Below are positions 8,915 to 18,227 of a DNA stretch of 64,000 bases, piece after piece. Source of the stretch: Bacillus sp. SG-1. Lineage in GTDB: Bacteria; Bacillota; Bacilli; Bacillales; Bacillaceae_B. The stretch's first letter is position 1. Every line of letters starts with the position of its first letter. The notes below the pieces were generated by a model. It searched no databases. It saw only the letters and a program-made list of their open reading frames with translations, and was not told the DNA's origin. The stretch spans positions 30,497 through 94,496 of the forward strand of contig NZ_ABCF01000007.1 in the NCBI RefSeq assembly GCF_000181495.1. The letters are read 5' to 3'. Made by a program: the position numbers and the translations under genes.

Positions 8915-10081
8915 CTATTGGATTTCCGCATAATTTTTCGAGATATATCCTTCTTCAATTTGATACATTCCATTGGTTTCATCAAGTAGCTGCGCTGTTT
9001 CTCCTTTATAAAAAACGCCTGTCCTTGTGGATGTTTCATAGTTTGGCTCAGAATGAATCCACACATTTCCGGTCGATACTAGTGAGGATGATACCTGGTT
9101 ATCTCCATGTCGAGGTATCATAATTGTGTCGCCAACCTGAAGGCTTGTTGGACTGAAGGATGGATTGGCATCCATTAATTCTTGTGTAGTGATATTGTCA
9201 TAAGAAGCTGCGATTTCCCAGAAAGTATCTCCCGGTTGTATTTCATAGCTGCCTGCTGTGCCAGGTTCGGAAGGCTGCGATCCGCTTCCAGGAAGTTGGA
9301 TTGTATCTCCTACTTGAAGAAAACGGGGATTGATACTTGGATTCAATGACTGCAGTTCACTTAAGGACACGTTATGATCTCTTGCAATCTCCCAAAGGGT
9401 ATCACCCGGCTGAACGACATAGGTTCCAGCCGCACCGGAATTTATGTCCTGGTTCAGATATTCTTCCAAAGTGATATTTTGGCTCATGATCTCTTGTGCA
9501 TGGCTTTCTCCGACATAGCGAAGATGCCATGGTTCATATTGATAACCTGTGATCGATTGCTTTCCTTCAGGGTAACGGATAATGAATCCATAATCATCCG
9601 CATGTTCTTCCACCCATTCTCCTGCTTCCGTGTCGCCAAATTCCTGTATCAATTGGTAATCAACCGAAGGAGAGGTTACATCCATAACAAGCCCTGTCTG
9701 GTGTTCGCTTTCACCGGGCTCGGCACTGATTTGGTTGGCATACTCTTCTCCATATTGATTAACGTAATATTGGTGGACTTCCTGCTGATAATCGTATGAG
9801 CGGTAACCGGATGACGCAAAGAGATTTATTCCTTCACTATCTGCTTGTGCGAACAGTTCCTCCAATGCATCCGCTGCGTAGCTTTTCATTTTTTCCTGGT
9901 CACTTACGAAAGGTACATTGGGGATGACTAAATTGCTGGGGACATAATTTGATGATAAGGAGTGTTCTTTATTTACCAGTAGTATATCGGCTTTGTTTGT
10001 TGCTGCTTGTGTCTCAGATGGGGATAAAGAAGCCGAAGCAAGGAGTGCCGAAGATGCCATGACAGTAAATAATTTGTTCAA
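8915..10081 (-). CDS. Secreted D-alanyl-D-alanine carboxypeptidase (VanY/LdcB family) with two LysM domains and SH3-like tail
   Basis: A 388-residue exported peptidoglycan peptidase. Residues 1-26 are a signal peptide (short basic start, Ala/Leu/Ser core, cleavage near TQAA). Residues about 35-205 form the VanY (M15B) domain with the zinc-site motifs 'SEHQTGLVMD' and 'EPWHLRYVG', preceded by the 'SSGYRSYDYQ' block. LysM domains at about 218-262 and 271-316 ('VQPGDTLWEIA', 'IQPGDTFWEIA') anchor the enzyme to glycan strands. The last 55 residues look like a bacterial SH3 domain. It should trim the terminal D-Ala of stem peptides in the wall. It is monocistronic; the gene diverges from kynU. Confidence 0.88.
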   Translation of the reverse strand: MNKLFTVMASSALLASASLSPSETQAATNKADILLVNKEHSLSSNYVPSNLVIPNVPFVSDQEKMKSYAADALEELFAQADSEGINLFASSGYRSYDYQQEVHQYYVNQYGEEYANQISAEPGESEHQTGLVMDVTSPSVDYQLIQEFGDTEAGEWVEEHADDYGFIIRYPEGKQSITGYQYEPWHLRYVGESHAQEIMSQNITLEEYLNQDINSGAAGTYVVQPGDTLWEIARDHNVSLSELQSLNPSINPRFLQVGDTIQLPGSGSQPSEPGTAGSYEIQPGDTFWEIAASYDNITTQELMDANPSFSPTSLQVGDTIMIPRHGDNQVSSSLVSTGNVWIHSEPNYETSTRTGVFYKGETAQLLDETNGMYQIEEGYISKNYAEIQ

Positions 10082-10225
10082 GTTTTATTCTCCTTTCTTT
10101 TTTGTCCTTATTTGTTCCATAACACATTCATCATCCTATAAACGTTTTCCAACCCAAAAATTTTACTATTCTATCAATTTCAATTAACATTTACTTATAC
10201 AACACAAACAAAGGCGGTAATATAA

Positions 10226-11503
10226 ATGGACGTTAGTCTCAACGAAGCTTATGCCAGAGAGCAGGATAAACAAGATGGCTTATCTCACTTCAAAGATGAA
10301 TTCTACATAAAAAAAGATTGGTATTACATGGATGGAAATTCATTAGGTTTGCTTTCCAAAAAGGCGGAGAAATCGCTTTTGACTTCATTGGAGGATTGGA
10401 AACAGTTTGGTATAGACGGCTGGATGGATGGAGAGCAGCCATGGTTCTATTACTCTGAGAAACTCGGGAAGATGACAGCTCCTCTCGTCGGGAGCAAGGA
10501 GCAGGAAACCATTGTGACAGGATCGATCACCACGAATCTGCATCAATTAATTTCGACTTTTTATCAGCCCCAAGGCAAGAAAACAAAAATTCTAGCGGAT
10601 GAGTTAACCTTTCCGTCTGACATCTATGCGATCAAGAGCCAGCTGGAGTTGAAGGGGTTTGATCCCGACAAGAACCTTGTACAAGTCAAAAGCAGAGACG
10701 GGCTGACACTTTGTGAAGAGGATATCATCGATAGCATGACAGACGAAGTGGCACTCATCCTTCTTCCTTCTGTACTCTATCGCTCCGGCCAGCTCCTTGA
10801 TATGAAGCTCTTAGCTGAAGAGGCACACAAACGGGGGATCATCATTGGATTTGATTTAGCTCATTCCATCGGTGCCATCCCTCATGAACTTCATGATTGG
10901 AATATCGACTTTGCTGTTTGGTGCAATTATAAATACCTAAACAGCGGCCCAGGGGGAGTCGGCGGGCTATTCGTCCATGAAAACCATCTGGGAAGGAAGC
11001 CAGGACTTGCGGGCTGGTTCGGTTCAAAGAAAGACAAGCAGTTTGACATGGAACATACGATGACACATGCCGAGACAGCGGGAGCCTTCCAGATAGGGAC
11101 CCCTCATATTTTCAGCCTTGCCCCCCTTCTTGGATCACTGGAAATCTTTGAAGAGGCAGGGATTGCGAACATCCGGGCAAAGTCCCTAAAGCTGACCGCG
11201 TATCTGATGAAACTGATAGAAGAAAATCTATCAGAGTATGGATTCGTGATTTCGAACCCAAAGGATGACCGTATACGCGGAGGGCATGTTTGTTTGCAGC
11301 ATGAAGAAGCTGCCCGCATTTGTAAAGCGCTGAAGGGAAATGGCGTCATTCCCGATTTCAGGGCTCCCAATGTAATCAGACTGGCACCTGTTGCCTTATA
11401 CACCTCTTACCATGATGTTTGGAAAACCATTGAAATCTTAAAAACAATCATGAAGGAAGAACAATACAAACAGTTTGAAAAAGGCCGAAATGTTGTGGCA
11501 TAA
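10226..11503 (+). CDS. kynU: Kynureninase
   Basis: A 425-residue PLP-dependent fold-type I enzyme that cleaves L-kynurenine to anthranilate and L-alanine in tryptophan breakdown. Recognisable blocks are '[11 protein letters not shown]' near the N-terminus, '[12 protein letters not shown]' (the PLP-ring aspartate and histidine), and '[13 protein letters not shown]', in which Lys236 should form the Schiff base. The tail '[22 protein letters not shown]' is typical. An AAAGGCGG site precedes the ATG. kynB follows after 12 bp, so the two form an operon. There is no tryptophan 2,3-dioxygenase (kynA) gene in the window. The anthranilate produced could feed tryptophan or signal synthesis, which cannot be told from here. 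Confidence 0.95.
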   Translation: MDVSLNEAYAREQDKQDGLSHFKDEFYIKKDWYYMDGNSLGLLSKKAEKSLLTSLEDWKQFGIDGWMDGEQPWFYYSEKLGKMTAPLVGSKEQETIVTGSITTNLHQLISTFYQPQGKKTKILADELTFPSDIYAIKSQLELKGFDPDKNLVQVKSRDGLTLCEEDIIDSMTDEVALILLPSVLYRSGQLLDMKLLAEEAHKRGIIIGFDLAHSIGAIPHELHDWNIDFAVWCNYKYLNSGPGGVGGLFVHENHLGRKPGLAGWFGSKKDKQFDMEHTMTHAETAGAFQIGTPHIFSLAPLLGSLEIFEEAGIANIRAKSLKLTAYLMKLIEENLSEYGFVISNPKDDRIRGGHVCLQHEEAARICKALKGNGVIPDFRAPNVIRLAPVALYTSYHDVWKTIEILKTIMKEEQYKQFEKGRNVVA

Positions 11504-11515
11504 GGAGGACGGCAG

Positions 11516-12136
11516 ATGAAGTTAATTGATATTGCCCAAAAGCTAAACAACAACACCCCTGTCTGGCCGGGGGACACGCCTTTCAATTTCTCATTAAATT
11601 GGTCCAAGGAGGATACAGGCTCGGTCAATGTAGGGAACATTAATTTCAGCGCCCATACAGGGACACATATTGATGCCCCTTACCATTTTGATGAAGATGG
11701 AAAAAAAGTTGCCGACCTCCCCCTCGACAGTTTTTTCGGAAACGCTCTGGTTGTGGAAATATCCGAAAAAGAATCCATCGGGGCTGAAGACCTGGAAGAT
11801 CTGGACTTAAGAGATGTAACACAACTTTTGATCCGAACGAACAGCTGGGAAGATAAAAGTGTGTTTCCTTCACAAATCACGTATCTTCAGGAGAATATCG
11901 GTCCATTTTTAAAAAAGAATGGCATTAAATTAATCGGTGTCGATGTGCCCTCTGTCGACCCGCTGGACAGCAAAGAGCTGAAGGCCCACCATTCATTACA
12001 GGAAAATGGCATTGGGATCCTCGAAGGAATTGTGCTGGATGGAGTCGAGCCAAAAACCTATGAACTTGCAGCCTTCCCACTCCCTTTAGAAGAAGCTGAC
12101 GGCTGCCCGGTCAGAGCAGTTCTTATTGACCGCTGA
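11516..12136 (+). CDS. kynB: Kynurenine formamidase
   Basis: A 206-residue cyclase-family metal-dependent hydrolase. It carries the signature 'HTGTHIDAP' beginning at His47, which binds the catalytic divalent metals, and the downstream 'LIGVDVPSVDP' and 'HHSLQENGIGILEG' blocks seen in KynB. It hydrolyses N-formyl-L-kynurenine to kynurenine and formate, the step before kynureninase. An AGGAGG site lies 6 bp upstream of the ATG, and the gene sits 12 bp after kynU. A terminator-like hairpin lies about 100 bp downstream. Confidence 0.93.
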   Translation: MKLIDIAQKLNNNTPVWPGDTPFNFSLNWSKEDTGSVNVGNINFSAHTGTHIDAPYHFDEDGKKVADLPLDSFFGNALVVEISEKESIGAEDLEDLDLRDVTQLLIRTNSWEDKSVFPSQITYLQENIGPFLKKNGIKLIGVDVPSVDPLDSKELKAHHSLQENGIGILEGIVLDGVEPKTYELAAFPLPLEEADGCPVRAVLIDR

Positions 12137-12233
12137 GCAAAATTCATCCTGTATATCCTTTGGATGATTAAAGATAACCATAAAAGGTGACACTTGAACT
12201 CCGGCTGCCACCAACTCTATATTGCCGGATATT

Positions 12234-12282
12234 GAAGCAACCTCCCTATGTTCAGAACAGCCGGGTGGTTGCTTCTTTTTTT
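12234..12282 (+). terminator. Rho-independent terminator downstream of kynUB
   Basis: GAAGCAACC pairs with GGTTGCTTC (inner CCC/GGG as well) and is followed by TTTTTTT. The rest of the 377-bp gap 12137-12513 shows only a weak CCGG-bounded hairpin at 12201-12229 and the approach to the next small gene. Confidence 0.75.
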
Positions 12283-12513
12283 GTGCAAGTTGGTGTTGCT
12301 GTCAGTGTCCCCCACATTATTTCCGGTTGAATCGTATTTCTCCTAAAACAGGGCTAATGTTTAAATTGAGCACAGTAAACAGGAGCGGTAATCAGCTTTA
12401 TTTAAAAGTAATAATATTATTGATCCAATTCTACCGATTTCTTCATAAGGTCTATTAGGGAATTCTCCATCATAAGGTAGCAGTATAAGAGCATTTAAAA
12501 AGGAGGAGACCTT

Positions 12514-12669
12514 TTGGGCATCTTAGTTGTCATCGGTTTGGCTTTTGTATTGCTCTTCATCGGCGGTTTTTTTGTATATTTTTTAAAAAGTTCATTAAAC
12601 ACAGAAGATAGTACTACGGTTGACCCCGTCCCTGAAGACGAGTGGTCCCCAACAGAAAAGAATTTATAG
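12514..12669 (+). CDS. Small single-pass membrane protein (51 aa)
   Basis: A 51-codon frame starts at TTG, 5-6 bp after a near-perfect AAAGGAGGAG ribosome site, and stops just before a strong terminator. Residues 2-25 are one hydrophobic helix (ILVVIGLAFVLLFIGGFFVYF); the remaining half is acidic with a 'PVPEDEW' stretch, giving an N-out or N-in orientation that cannot be decided. No family was recognised. The ribosome site, terminator and clean amphipathic layout support a real gene. It may be monocistronic. Confidence 0.6.
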   Translation: MGILVVIGLAFVLLFIGGFFVYFLKSSLNTEDSTTVDPVPEDEWSPTEKNL

Positions 12670-12670
12670 A

Positions 12671-12705
12671 AAAACGACAGCGTCCCGGATAGACGCTGTC
12701 GTTTT
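12671..12705. terminator. Bidirectional rho-independent terminator
   Basis: A perfect 14-bp stem (AAAACGACAGCGTC with its complement, 7-nt loop) separates the small membrane protein gene and the convergent helicase gene. Confidence 0.85.
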
Positions 12706-12713
12706 CTACATTT

Positions 12714-14945
12714 TCATCCACTCACCAGTTTTTCCCCTACTACCATCCTTGCCTCACACATTGGACATACTTTTCTTTTAACCTTTTGATCCGCTTCTGT
12801 CTTGATCCGCGACCAGGCGATACACTGGTCACTGCTGCAAACCCAGGCGGCAACCTTTATCTTCGGAGGTTCTTTTTTCAATGGTGTTTCTTTTTTTGAA
12901 AGCTTTTCACGGAAGGCATCGGTCAGAAAGCGTGAAATCTCTCGTTTTTCTCCCTGGTAATAAGCAGGAGAACTAATGAAGAGTTCTCTTTTCGCTCTTG
13001 TAATGGCAACGTACATCAACCGTCTCTCTTCTTCAATTGCCATCACATCTTTCTTGCGTGCTTCATGATGAATCTTATCTTCCAATTTATCGGCATTGAC
13101 AGCAGAAGAATGCGGAAGATTCCCTTCACTTGCTCCAATCACGAAAACGGCAGGAAATTCAAGTCCTTTTGAGCGATGGATCGTCATTAATGAAATTGCC
13201 TCTGCAAATGATTCTTTGTCCTGGTGCTGCATTTTTTCATGTTTTTCCGTCATATTGTCTATAAATGCAATAAAGGCAGAAATAGAGGGGAATCGGTCTG
13301 CAGATGCCTCCAGCTCTGCCAATGTTTCTTTAATGTTTTCCTTGTGCTCCGTGACGGATACCCGTTCATTTGTATCCAGGTAACTGTCGTAAAATTCTTT
13401 CTTCATACGCTTAACGGCAGCTGCCGGAGCCTCCGCCGAAAGGCTTTTGATCAATTTGATCCTTTCTTTCACCTTGTTCCGCTGAAACTCCTGAAGGGTG
13501 TGCATATCCGTCAGATGAATCATCGGATACTTCTTCCTGGCGGTTTCCTCCTGAATAGTAATGAACTTCACCCCTGCTTCTCTATTGATGTATAGAGTCG
13601 GAAGAACTCCCTCTATCGCTGAAAAATTCCTTGGGACAAGCGAAAGTCTCAAATGGTCAATCAACGGCTTGACGATCCAGTGATCATAGAAATGCTGATC
13701 ACCAAGATTGTAGGAGAAAAAAGGGACTTCTTCGATTACAAGTCTTTCAAAAATGGCCCGGCTGCTGCTGCTCGTCCGGTGAAGTATCGCAATGTCCTTG
13801 TATTTCAACTTTCCTTCCCTGGTCATTTCCTTGATTTTGGAAATGATCCATTCCGCTTCCTCATCTGAATTGGAAGGACGACTGTATTGCGGTTTGACCG
13901 GCTCCTCTTTCACAGCACGAAGAGTCTTCTGTCGCCTGTATTTGTTGCCGCTGATCACCTGATTCCCAAGCCCGACAATATGGCTGTTGGATCGGTAGTT
14001 GATGTCCAAAGTGATGACCTTGGCATCAGGATACTTCTTATCAAAATCAAGAATGAAAGAGTTGTCTGCGCCGTTAAAGGAATAAATCGTCTGGTCATCA
14101 TCTCCAACGACAAATAAATTTCTCGATTGACGGGCGATCATTTGAATGAGTTCATATTGAAGCCAGTTCGTATCCTGAAACTCATCGACCATGATATATT
14201 GAAACCTTTTTTGCAGGGCATCGAGAAGTTTCTCGTCATTTCTAAGCATTTCGCAGGCTTTAACCAAAATATCATCAAAGTCTATTTTTTGATTGTTTTC
14301 CTTCCATTCCTCAAACATCAGGAGGATCTTTTTGACTTCTTTTTCAGCAGTAGTCTTATCAGGAAGATCTTCCACCGTTTCCATTTTCATCTTCAGATTG
14401 GAAAGTGTCGAAAGAAGTGTTTCCGGCTGATACGGTTCTTGAATGCCTATCTTTCTTTGCAGCTGCTTTAATACTATGTGCTTGAATCGTTCATTACCCA
14501 GTATTTCCTGGCTCACGCCCCTGCTTCTTAATAGGAACAGGAAAAAGGAATGGAAAGTACCCGCTTGTATTCTATTGACTGCATTTCTATTAATATCCGG
14601 AAGCGATGCGACTCTCTGTTTCATTTCCATTGCCGCTTTTTTTGAAAAGGTCAGGAGCAGAATGTTTTCGGGAGGAACATGCTTGACCTGCAACAGATAA
14701 CCTGTCCTCGAAACAAGTACAGACGTCTTTCCTGACCCTGCACCTGCTAAGGTCAAGCACGGGCCTTCCATGTGCCTGACCGCTTTCATCTGTGCTTCAT
14801 TGAGACAGATTCCCTTCTCCTCAAGACGCTGAAAGTAGAACCTGTCTTCACTTTCATAATGTTGGTGGTTTTCATTATGGTAAACTTCTGCATTCGGCAT
14901 CATTGAAGAGGAGATGCCGAATGGTCTGTTGGAAAAATAGTTCAT
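12714..14945 (-). CDS. yjcD: UvrD/Rep-family SF1A DNA helicase, YjcD-like
   Basis: A 743-residue ATP-dependent 3'-5' DNA helicase. Helicase motifs are visible in order: Q-motif region 'LNEAQMKAVRH', Walker A 'AGAGSGKTSVL' (about residue 68), 'TFSKKAAMEMKQRV' (Ia), 'VDEFQDTN' (II), 'GDDDQTIYSFNGAD' (III), 'LDINYRSN' (IV), 'MTIHRSKGLEFPAVFV' (V) and 'RRLMYVAITRAKRELFIS' (VI). The C-terminal 50 residues contain a four-cysteine element (C-x4-C…C-x2-C), as in the YjcD subgroup, probably a zinc ribbon. Length agrees with B. subtilis YjcD (about 759 aa) and is longer than PcrA's core pattern would suggest at the C-terminus. An AAGGTGAC site precedes the ATG. A role in DNA repair is inferred. Confidence 0.85.
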   Translation of the reverse strand: MNYFSNRPFGISSSMMPNAEVYHNENHQHYESEDRFYFQRLEEKGICLNEAQMKAVRHMEGPCLTLAGAGSGKTSVLVSRTGYLLQVKHVPPENILLLTFSKKAAMEMKQRVASLPDINRNAVNRIQAGTFHSFFLFLLRSRGVSQEILGNERFKHIVLKQLQRKIGIQEPYQPETLLSTLSNLKMKMETVEDLPDKTTAEKEVKKILLMFEEWKENNQKIDFDDILVKACEMLRNDEKLLDALQKRFQYIMVDEFQDTNWLQYELIQMIARQSRNLFVVGDDDQTIYSFNGADNSFILDFDKKYPDAKVITLDINYRSNSHIVGLGNQVISGNKYRRQKTLRAVKEEPVKPQYSRPSNSDEEAEWIISKIKEMTREGKLKYKDIAILHRTSSSSRAIFERLVIEEVPFFSYNLGDQHFYDHWIVKPLIDHLRLSLVPRNFSAIEGVLPTLYINREAGVKFITIQEETARKKYPMIHLTDMHTLQEFQRNKVKERIKLIKSLSAEAPAAAVKRMKKEFYDSYLDTNERVSVTEHKENIKETLAELEASADRFPSISAFIAFIDNMTEKHEKMQHQDKESFAEAISLMTIHRSKGLEFPAVFVIGASEGNLPHSSAVNADKLEDKIHHEARKKDVMAIEEERRLMYVAITRAKRELFISSPAYYQGEKREISRFLTDAFREKLSKKETPLKKEPPKIKVAAWVCSSDQCIAWSRIKTEADQKVKRKVCPMCEARMVVGEKLVSG

Positions 14946-15098
14946 TAATTGTCACCTTGCTCACTTATTAATCTGATAGAAAGTGCTTACTGTATTTCTC
15001 CGGAGCAAGACTTCTGACACAAGCTGCATCACTCTACCCCTTGCATGAAACACAAATTATTGTCAGTTGGCGTTATTCAGACAATCCGGTTTTACGAA

Positions 15099-15134
15099 TA
15101 AAAAAGAGCGTAAAGATAAAAACGATCTTTACAC
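15099..15134 (-). terminator. Rho-independent terminator downstream of the GGDEF gene
   Basis: GTAAAGAT/ATCTTTAC arms are followed on the minus strand by CTCTTTTTT, about 110 bp past the stop codon. Nothing else was seen in the 300-bp gap 14946-15245. Confidence 0.6.
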
Positions 15135-15245
15135 CCTTAGTGAATTTATTATGTTTAGCGGAAAAAGTCAATGGAAGCTTGGAAGATTCCATTAGCTTGT
15201 TAAGCGATACACTACTAAACATTGTCCTCAAAATATAAATTAACG

Positions 15246-16820
15246 TCAGTTGATTTGATAATTGTTTCGTCCTTGCTGTTTTACATCATACATTGCCATG
15301 TCAGCGGCCTGAAGAAGTTCATTCATATTACGGCTGTCTTCCGGAAAGAAAGAAGCTCCAAGGCTGAATGTGATGTGGACCTCTTCGCCGAAAATGGTAT
15401 AACCTTCCTCATTCGCCGCAAAGAACTTCTGAATTGCACCTTCGATTTCATCTTTTGACTGCCTTCCTTCCAAAATGACGACAAATTCATCACCTGATTG
15501 CCTGGCAATGAATGCATCGGGAGGGAATTCACGTTTTACCCTTTTTGTGAATTCAATCAGCAGCTCATCACCGTATGAGTGGCCAAGCCTGTCATTTATT
15601 TCTTTGAATTTATCAATATCAATAAATAGGACGGCAAATTTCACTTCCTCATCGTCAAGGGACCTCTCAAATAAGGTTTGCAATCTTGATTCCAAGGCCC
15701 TTCTGTTCCATATTTCGGTAAGCTGATCATGCAAAGCCATATATTTCAAGCGGGAAGAAGATCTCTTAAGCTCCGAATTTTTCTTCCTCAATTCCTCAGT
15801 CCGTATATTCACCTGATTTTCCAAATCCATTGCAAGGTTCTGGTAAGATGCGGTCATCTTTTTCAACTGAGAACCAGTCAGAAGCTGCCTGGAATACACA
15901 AGGAAGACAATGAGCAAAAGTGCTGCACCTGCAAGCATATCCCCGCTGCTGCTATAAACCAGAAAAAGGGTGAGTATGCTTCCGATATTGACAATGTTTC
16001 TGGCAGCAGGGTAAGCTCCTGCCTCATAATTAAAATTGTTCTCCCCTTTTCTAAAGAATGCTTTCATCTTTAAAAGCTCGACTGCTCCTATTCCCTGAAG
16101 GATAAGCGCTGCACTTCCCAGTAACTCAGGAATACCGGCAGATCCAATTCTTCCATAAAATAAAGACAGCACACCGAAACTATCTCCAATAAACAGCAGG
16201 GCAATGGAGATTGTGAAAAGCAGCATCGCCCTCATAGGAAGAAAGTATTTCTTTACAAACATGGTCGTCAGCAATGCTAATAACAAGAGTAGTTCCAAAG
16301 CAGGATTAATAAATGAAGATGCGCCTATTTCGTAGGCAACTCCTGCGTCTTGATACAATGGATGAAGCCAGAACACCCATAGTATCGCCGTTATTGAAAA
16401 GTAGATAATCAAGATATCGATAGCAAAATAAATGACCTGGTAGCGATTTTTTATAACATAAGTTAAAGATAAAAATGCCGCTACGACTATCAGTATATTA
16501 AATATATAAAAAAGTTCGATCCAGAATGGAACTGCTGTAGAGGTGGCTGTCATCCCTTCTTCGTAAAGCCAAATGCTTTTGGCTCCAGCGTACAAAACGG
16601 TTCCAAATAATAATAAACTTAGAAATGACCGCTGTAATCCTTCCGATCTTTTAAAGGCATAGAATTGAAGAATGAGAGCAGAGGCGATGGCCGAGATACT
16701 TAGTCCACTTATACCAAAGGAATGAATATCTCCTCTAAACAAGAAAATCGATCCCCAAAACAAAAGTGAAAAGAACACCAACCCGAGCAGTGAGTTTTTC
16801 AAGTAAATAGTTTGCTTCAT
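15246..16820 (-). CDS. Membrane-anchored GGDEF-domain protein (putative diguanylate cyclase)
   Basis: A 524-residue protein. Residues 1 to about 310 hold eight or nine hydrophobic helices and no recognised extracellular sensor. A coiled-coil linker at about 318-360 ('LENQVNIRTEELRKKNSELKR') leads to the GGDEF domain (about 365-522), which has 'HDQLTEIWNRRAL' at its start and ends in 'ADMAMYDVKQQGRNNY'. The active-site loop reads R-Q-S-G-D-E-F: Ser replaces the first Gly, a variant also found in active cyclases. The usual RxxD inhibitory site five residues upstream is not present, so product feedback may be weak. There is no EAL domain. It should make cyclic di-GMP from GTP at the membrane. 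Monocistronic. Confidence 0.85.
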   Translation of the reverse strand: MKQTIYLKNSLLGLVFFSLLFWGSIFLFRGDIHSFGISGLSISAIASALILQFYAFKRSEGLQRSFLSLLLFGTVLYAGAKSIWLYEEGMTATSTAVPFWIELFYIFNILIVVAAFLSLTYVIKNRYQVIYFAIDILIIYFSITAILWVFWLHPLYQDAGVAYEIGASSFINPALELLLLLALLTTMFVKKYFLPMRAMLLFTISIALLFIGDSFGVLSLFYGRIGSAGIPELLGSAALILQGIGAVELLKMKAFFRKGENNFNYEAGAYPAARNIVNIGSILTLFLVYSSSGDMLAGAALLLIVFLVYSRQLLTGSQLKKMTASYQNLAMDLENQVNIRTEELRKKNSELKRSSSRLKYMALHDQLTEIWNRRALESRLQTLFERSLDDEEVKFAVLFIDIDKFKEINDRLGHSYGDELLIEFTKRVKREFPPDAFIARQSGDEFVVILEGRQSKDEIEGAIQKFFAANEEGYTIFGEEVHITFSLGASFFPEDSRNMNELLQAADMAMYDVKQQGRNNYQIN

Positions 16821-16945
16821 GTTATCGCCCTATTCCGTTTATTCATATATTGCACATGATAAATTACTCAGGAACCCTTTACCCTCTTAAAGGATCAGTA
16901 AAACAATTTTTAAACCTCCACAAGTACACACAATGGTTACCTTTT

Positions 16946-17641
16946 TTACCTTTGACGACTCAACGGCCAGATGTAAGCTGTCTGCTTGGGTGAATAGCAT
17001 TGGTGAACCGGCCTTTTATCTTGCAGGCCTGCCCAGAGGGATTGTTCATGTATGACGGACTCTGCATCGAACAGCTCCCATGGCTCATGATCGATATCCC
17101 CTTTGTAAACTTGATTCCCCTTTACTGTCCACAAACAGTATCTCTCAGTAAGCCACTCGGTCAGGGAACCGGTTGGTGAAGAGATACGCTCTCCCAGGGT
17201 ATAGACTATATTTAAACTTTCACCATTCATTCCTTTATGAGTTCTTCTTGTCTTGTACTGAATCGTTTCATCAACAAGGTTCATCTCCATTTCAGCATGA
17301 TAGTATGGCAGGTGAAAAAAGCTGCGTGCACCCATTACTGAAGGGGCATGATCAGCATCAAGACTGAAAAAATAAACACCCGGCTCTCCGTTATAAGTGA
17401 CATATGTACGAACATTGCATTCAAGGAATGAACTGGCAAAAGGGATTCCGGGGAGTCCATGGACCCGCATATGATTAACGGCAAACGGAACAATTCCAAT
17501 CCATGCTTCCCCGTCAAAGGTATCCAGCTCCAGCTGCGAAGGTATTTTCTCTCGAAGATCTTCAACAGGAACCGGCCAATGCAGAAACAGCAGATGTTCC
17601 CATGTTTGTTTCATCAACCAGCTGCCTTTTCTCTTATCCAT
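16946..17641 (-). CDS. yqjF: YqjF family protein (DUF2071)
   Basis: A 231-residue soluble protein. The whole length follows the YqjF/DUF2071 pattern: 'HLLFLHWPVPVEDLREKIPSQ' at the start, 'DGEAWIGIVPFAVNHMRVHGLPGIP', the 'FLECNVRTYVTY' block, and 'GVYFFSLDADHAPSVMGAR'. The fold resembles the acetoacetate decarboxylase superfamily, but the biochemical function is not established. ATG candidates at 17641 and nine codons downstream (MKQTWEH) are both possible; the second aligns better with family starts. Neighbours give no functional clue. Confidence 0.8.
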   Translation of the reverse strand: MDKRKGSWLMKQTWEHLLFLHWPVPVEDLREKIPSQLELDTFDGEAWIGIVPFAVNHMRVHGLPGIPFASSFLECNVRTYVTYNGEPGVYFFSLDADHAPSVMGARSFFHLPYYHAEMEMNLVDETIQYKTRRTHKGMNGESLNIVYTLGERISSPTGSLTEWLTERYCLWTVKGNQVYKGDIDHEPWELFDAESVIHEQSLWAGLQDKRPVHQCYSPKQTAYIWPLSRQR

Positions 17642-17766
17642 CCCTCACTCCTCCTCTGTATCGAATTCACTTTAATTAGGCTCTTTTCTTAAACTTTTTG
17701 CTATTTAATATAGATTGCAAAGAAGATATCCATCATTCACAGAAGACCCTCTGATAATTACAAGAG

Positions 17767-17842
17767 AAAAGACCCTGTAGCCAGGGGATAATCCGGAACT
17801 TGGGATTTTGCCGTAGCAACAATCTAAAAGAAAATAGCCTTT
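17767..17842. repeat. Dispersed intergenic repeat, copy A
   Basis: About 76 bp shared with 40511-40589, with about three quarters of positions identical. Both copies keep the block TAGCAACAATCT, a CCCT/AGGG hairpin, and a second hairpin built on AATCC/GGATT. Copy A lies in the 319-bp gap 17642-17960, which holds no gene. Confidence 0.6.
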
Positions 17843-17960
17843 ATTAATTTACACAACCCGATGATGCTTCAAACAAACGCGTGCATACTGCTATGTTTGC
17901 TTATATTAAGAAACCGGGAATACAAGAAACAACTATCTTGCAAGGGGGAGCGTGACTGCC

Positions 17961-18197
17961 GTGAAACTCAATAAATGGAGTTACTCCAAGAGAAACAACA
18001 TTAAGGCAAGTTTCAATAGCTTCCCCCACTCCATTGTTTTGTTCCGGAGAATCAAGGATTACTATTTTGTCTACAATGTTTATTGGTCCACACACGATCC
18101 CATCGTGTCGCGCGAACACCTGGTCGAGATGGAGATCCTCCTTAACCGGGAACTTGGCACTGAACAAGAATACATCAACCGCAGAAGCCGGCATTGA
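17961..18197 (+). CDS. Hypothetical small protein (78 aa)
   Basis: A 78-codon frame starts at GTG 17961 with GGGGGAG about 10 bp upstream; an in-frame GTG at 17952 is too close to that site. The product is basic and aromatic-rich in its first half ('RRIKDYYFVYNVYWSTHDP') and charged at the end (RRSRH). No family was recognised. An opposite-strand frame covers the same bases, so the call depends on the ribosome site and sensible amino-acid content. Confidence 0.45.
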   Translation: MKLNKWSYSKRNNIKASFNSFPHSIVLFRRIKDYYFVYNVYWSTHDPIVSREHLVEMEILLNRELGTEQEYINRRSRH

Positions 18198-18227
18198 TAC
18201 TTTTTGAGACAGGCGGAATGAGGTTTG

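Noticed and set aside
9374..9799. 141-residue plus-strand frame inside the VanY-type gene
   Set aside because: Antisense shadow of a well-supported coding sequence.
12234..12282. T-box-like GGGTGG near the terminator after kynB
   Set aside because: The bases after GGGTGG do not match the T-box ACCGCG, and no amino-acid gene follows.
17767..17842. Riboswitch of a known class
   Set aside because: Conserved segments of known metabolite riboswitches are not matched, and the second copy lies at the 3' end of cls, not in a leader.
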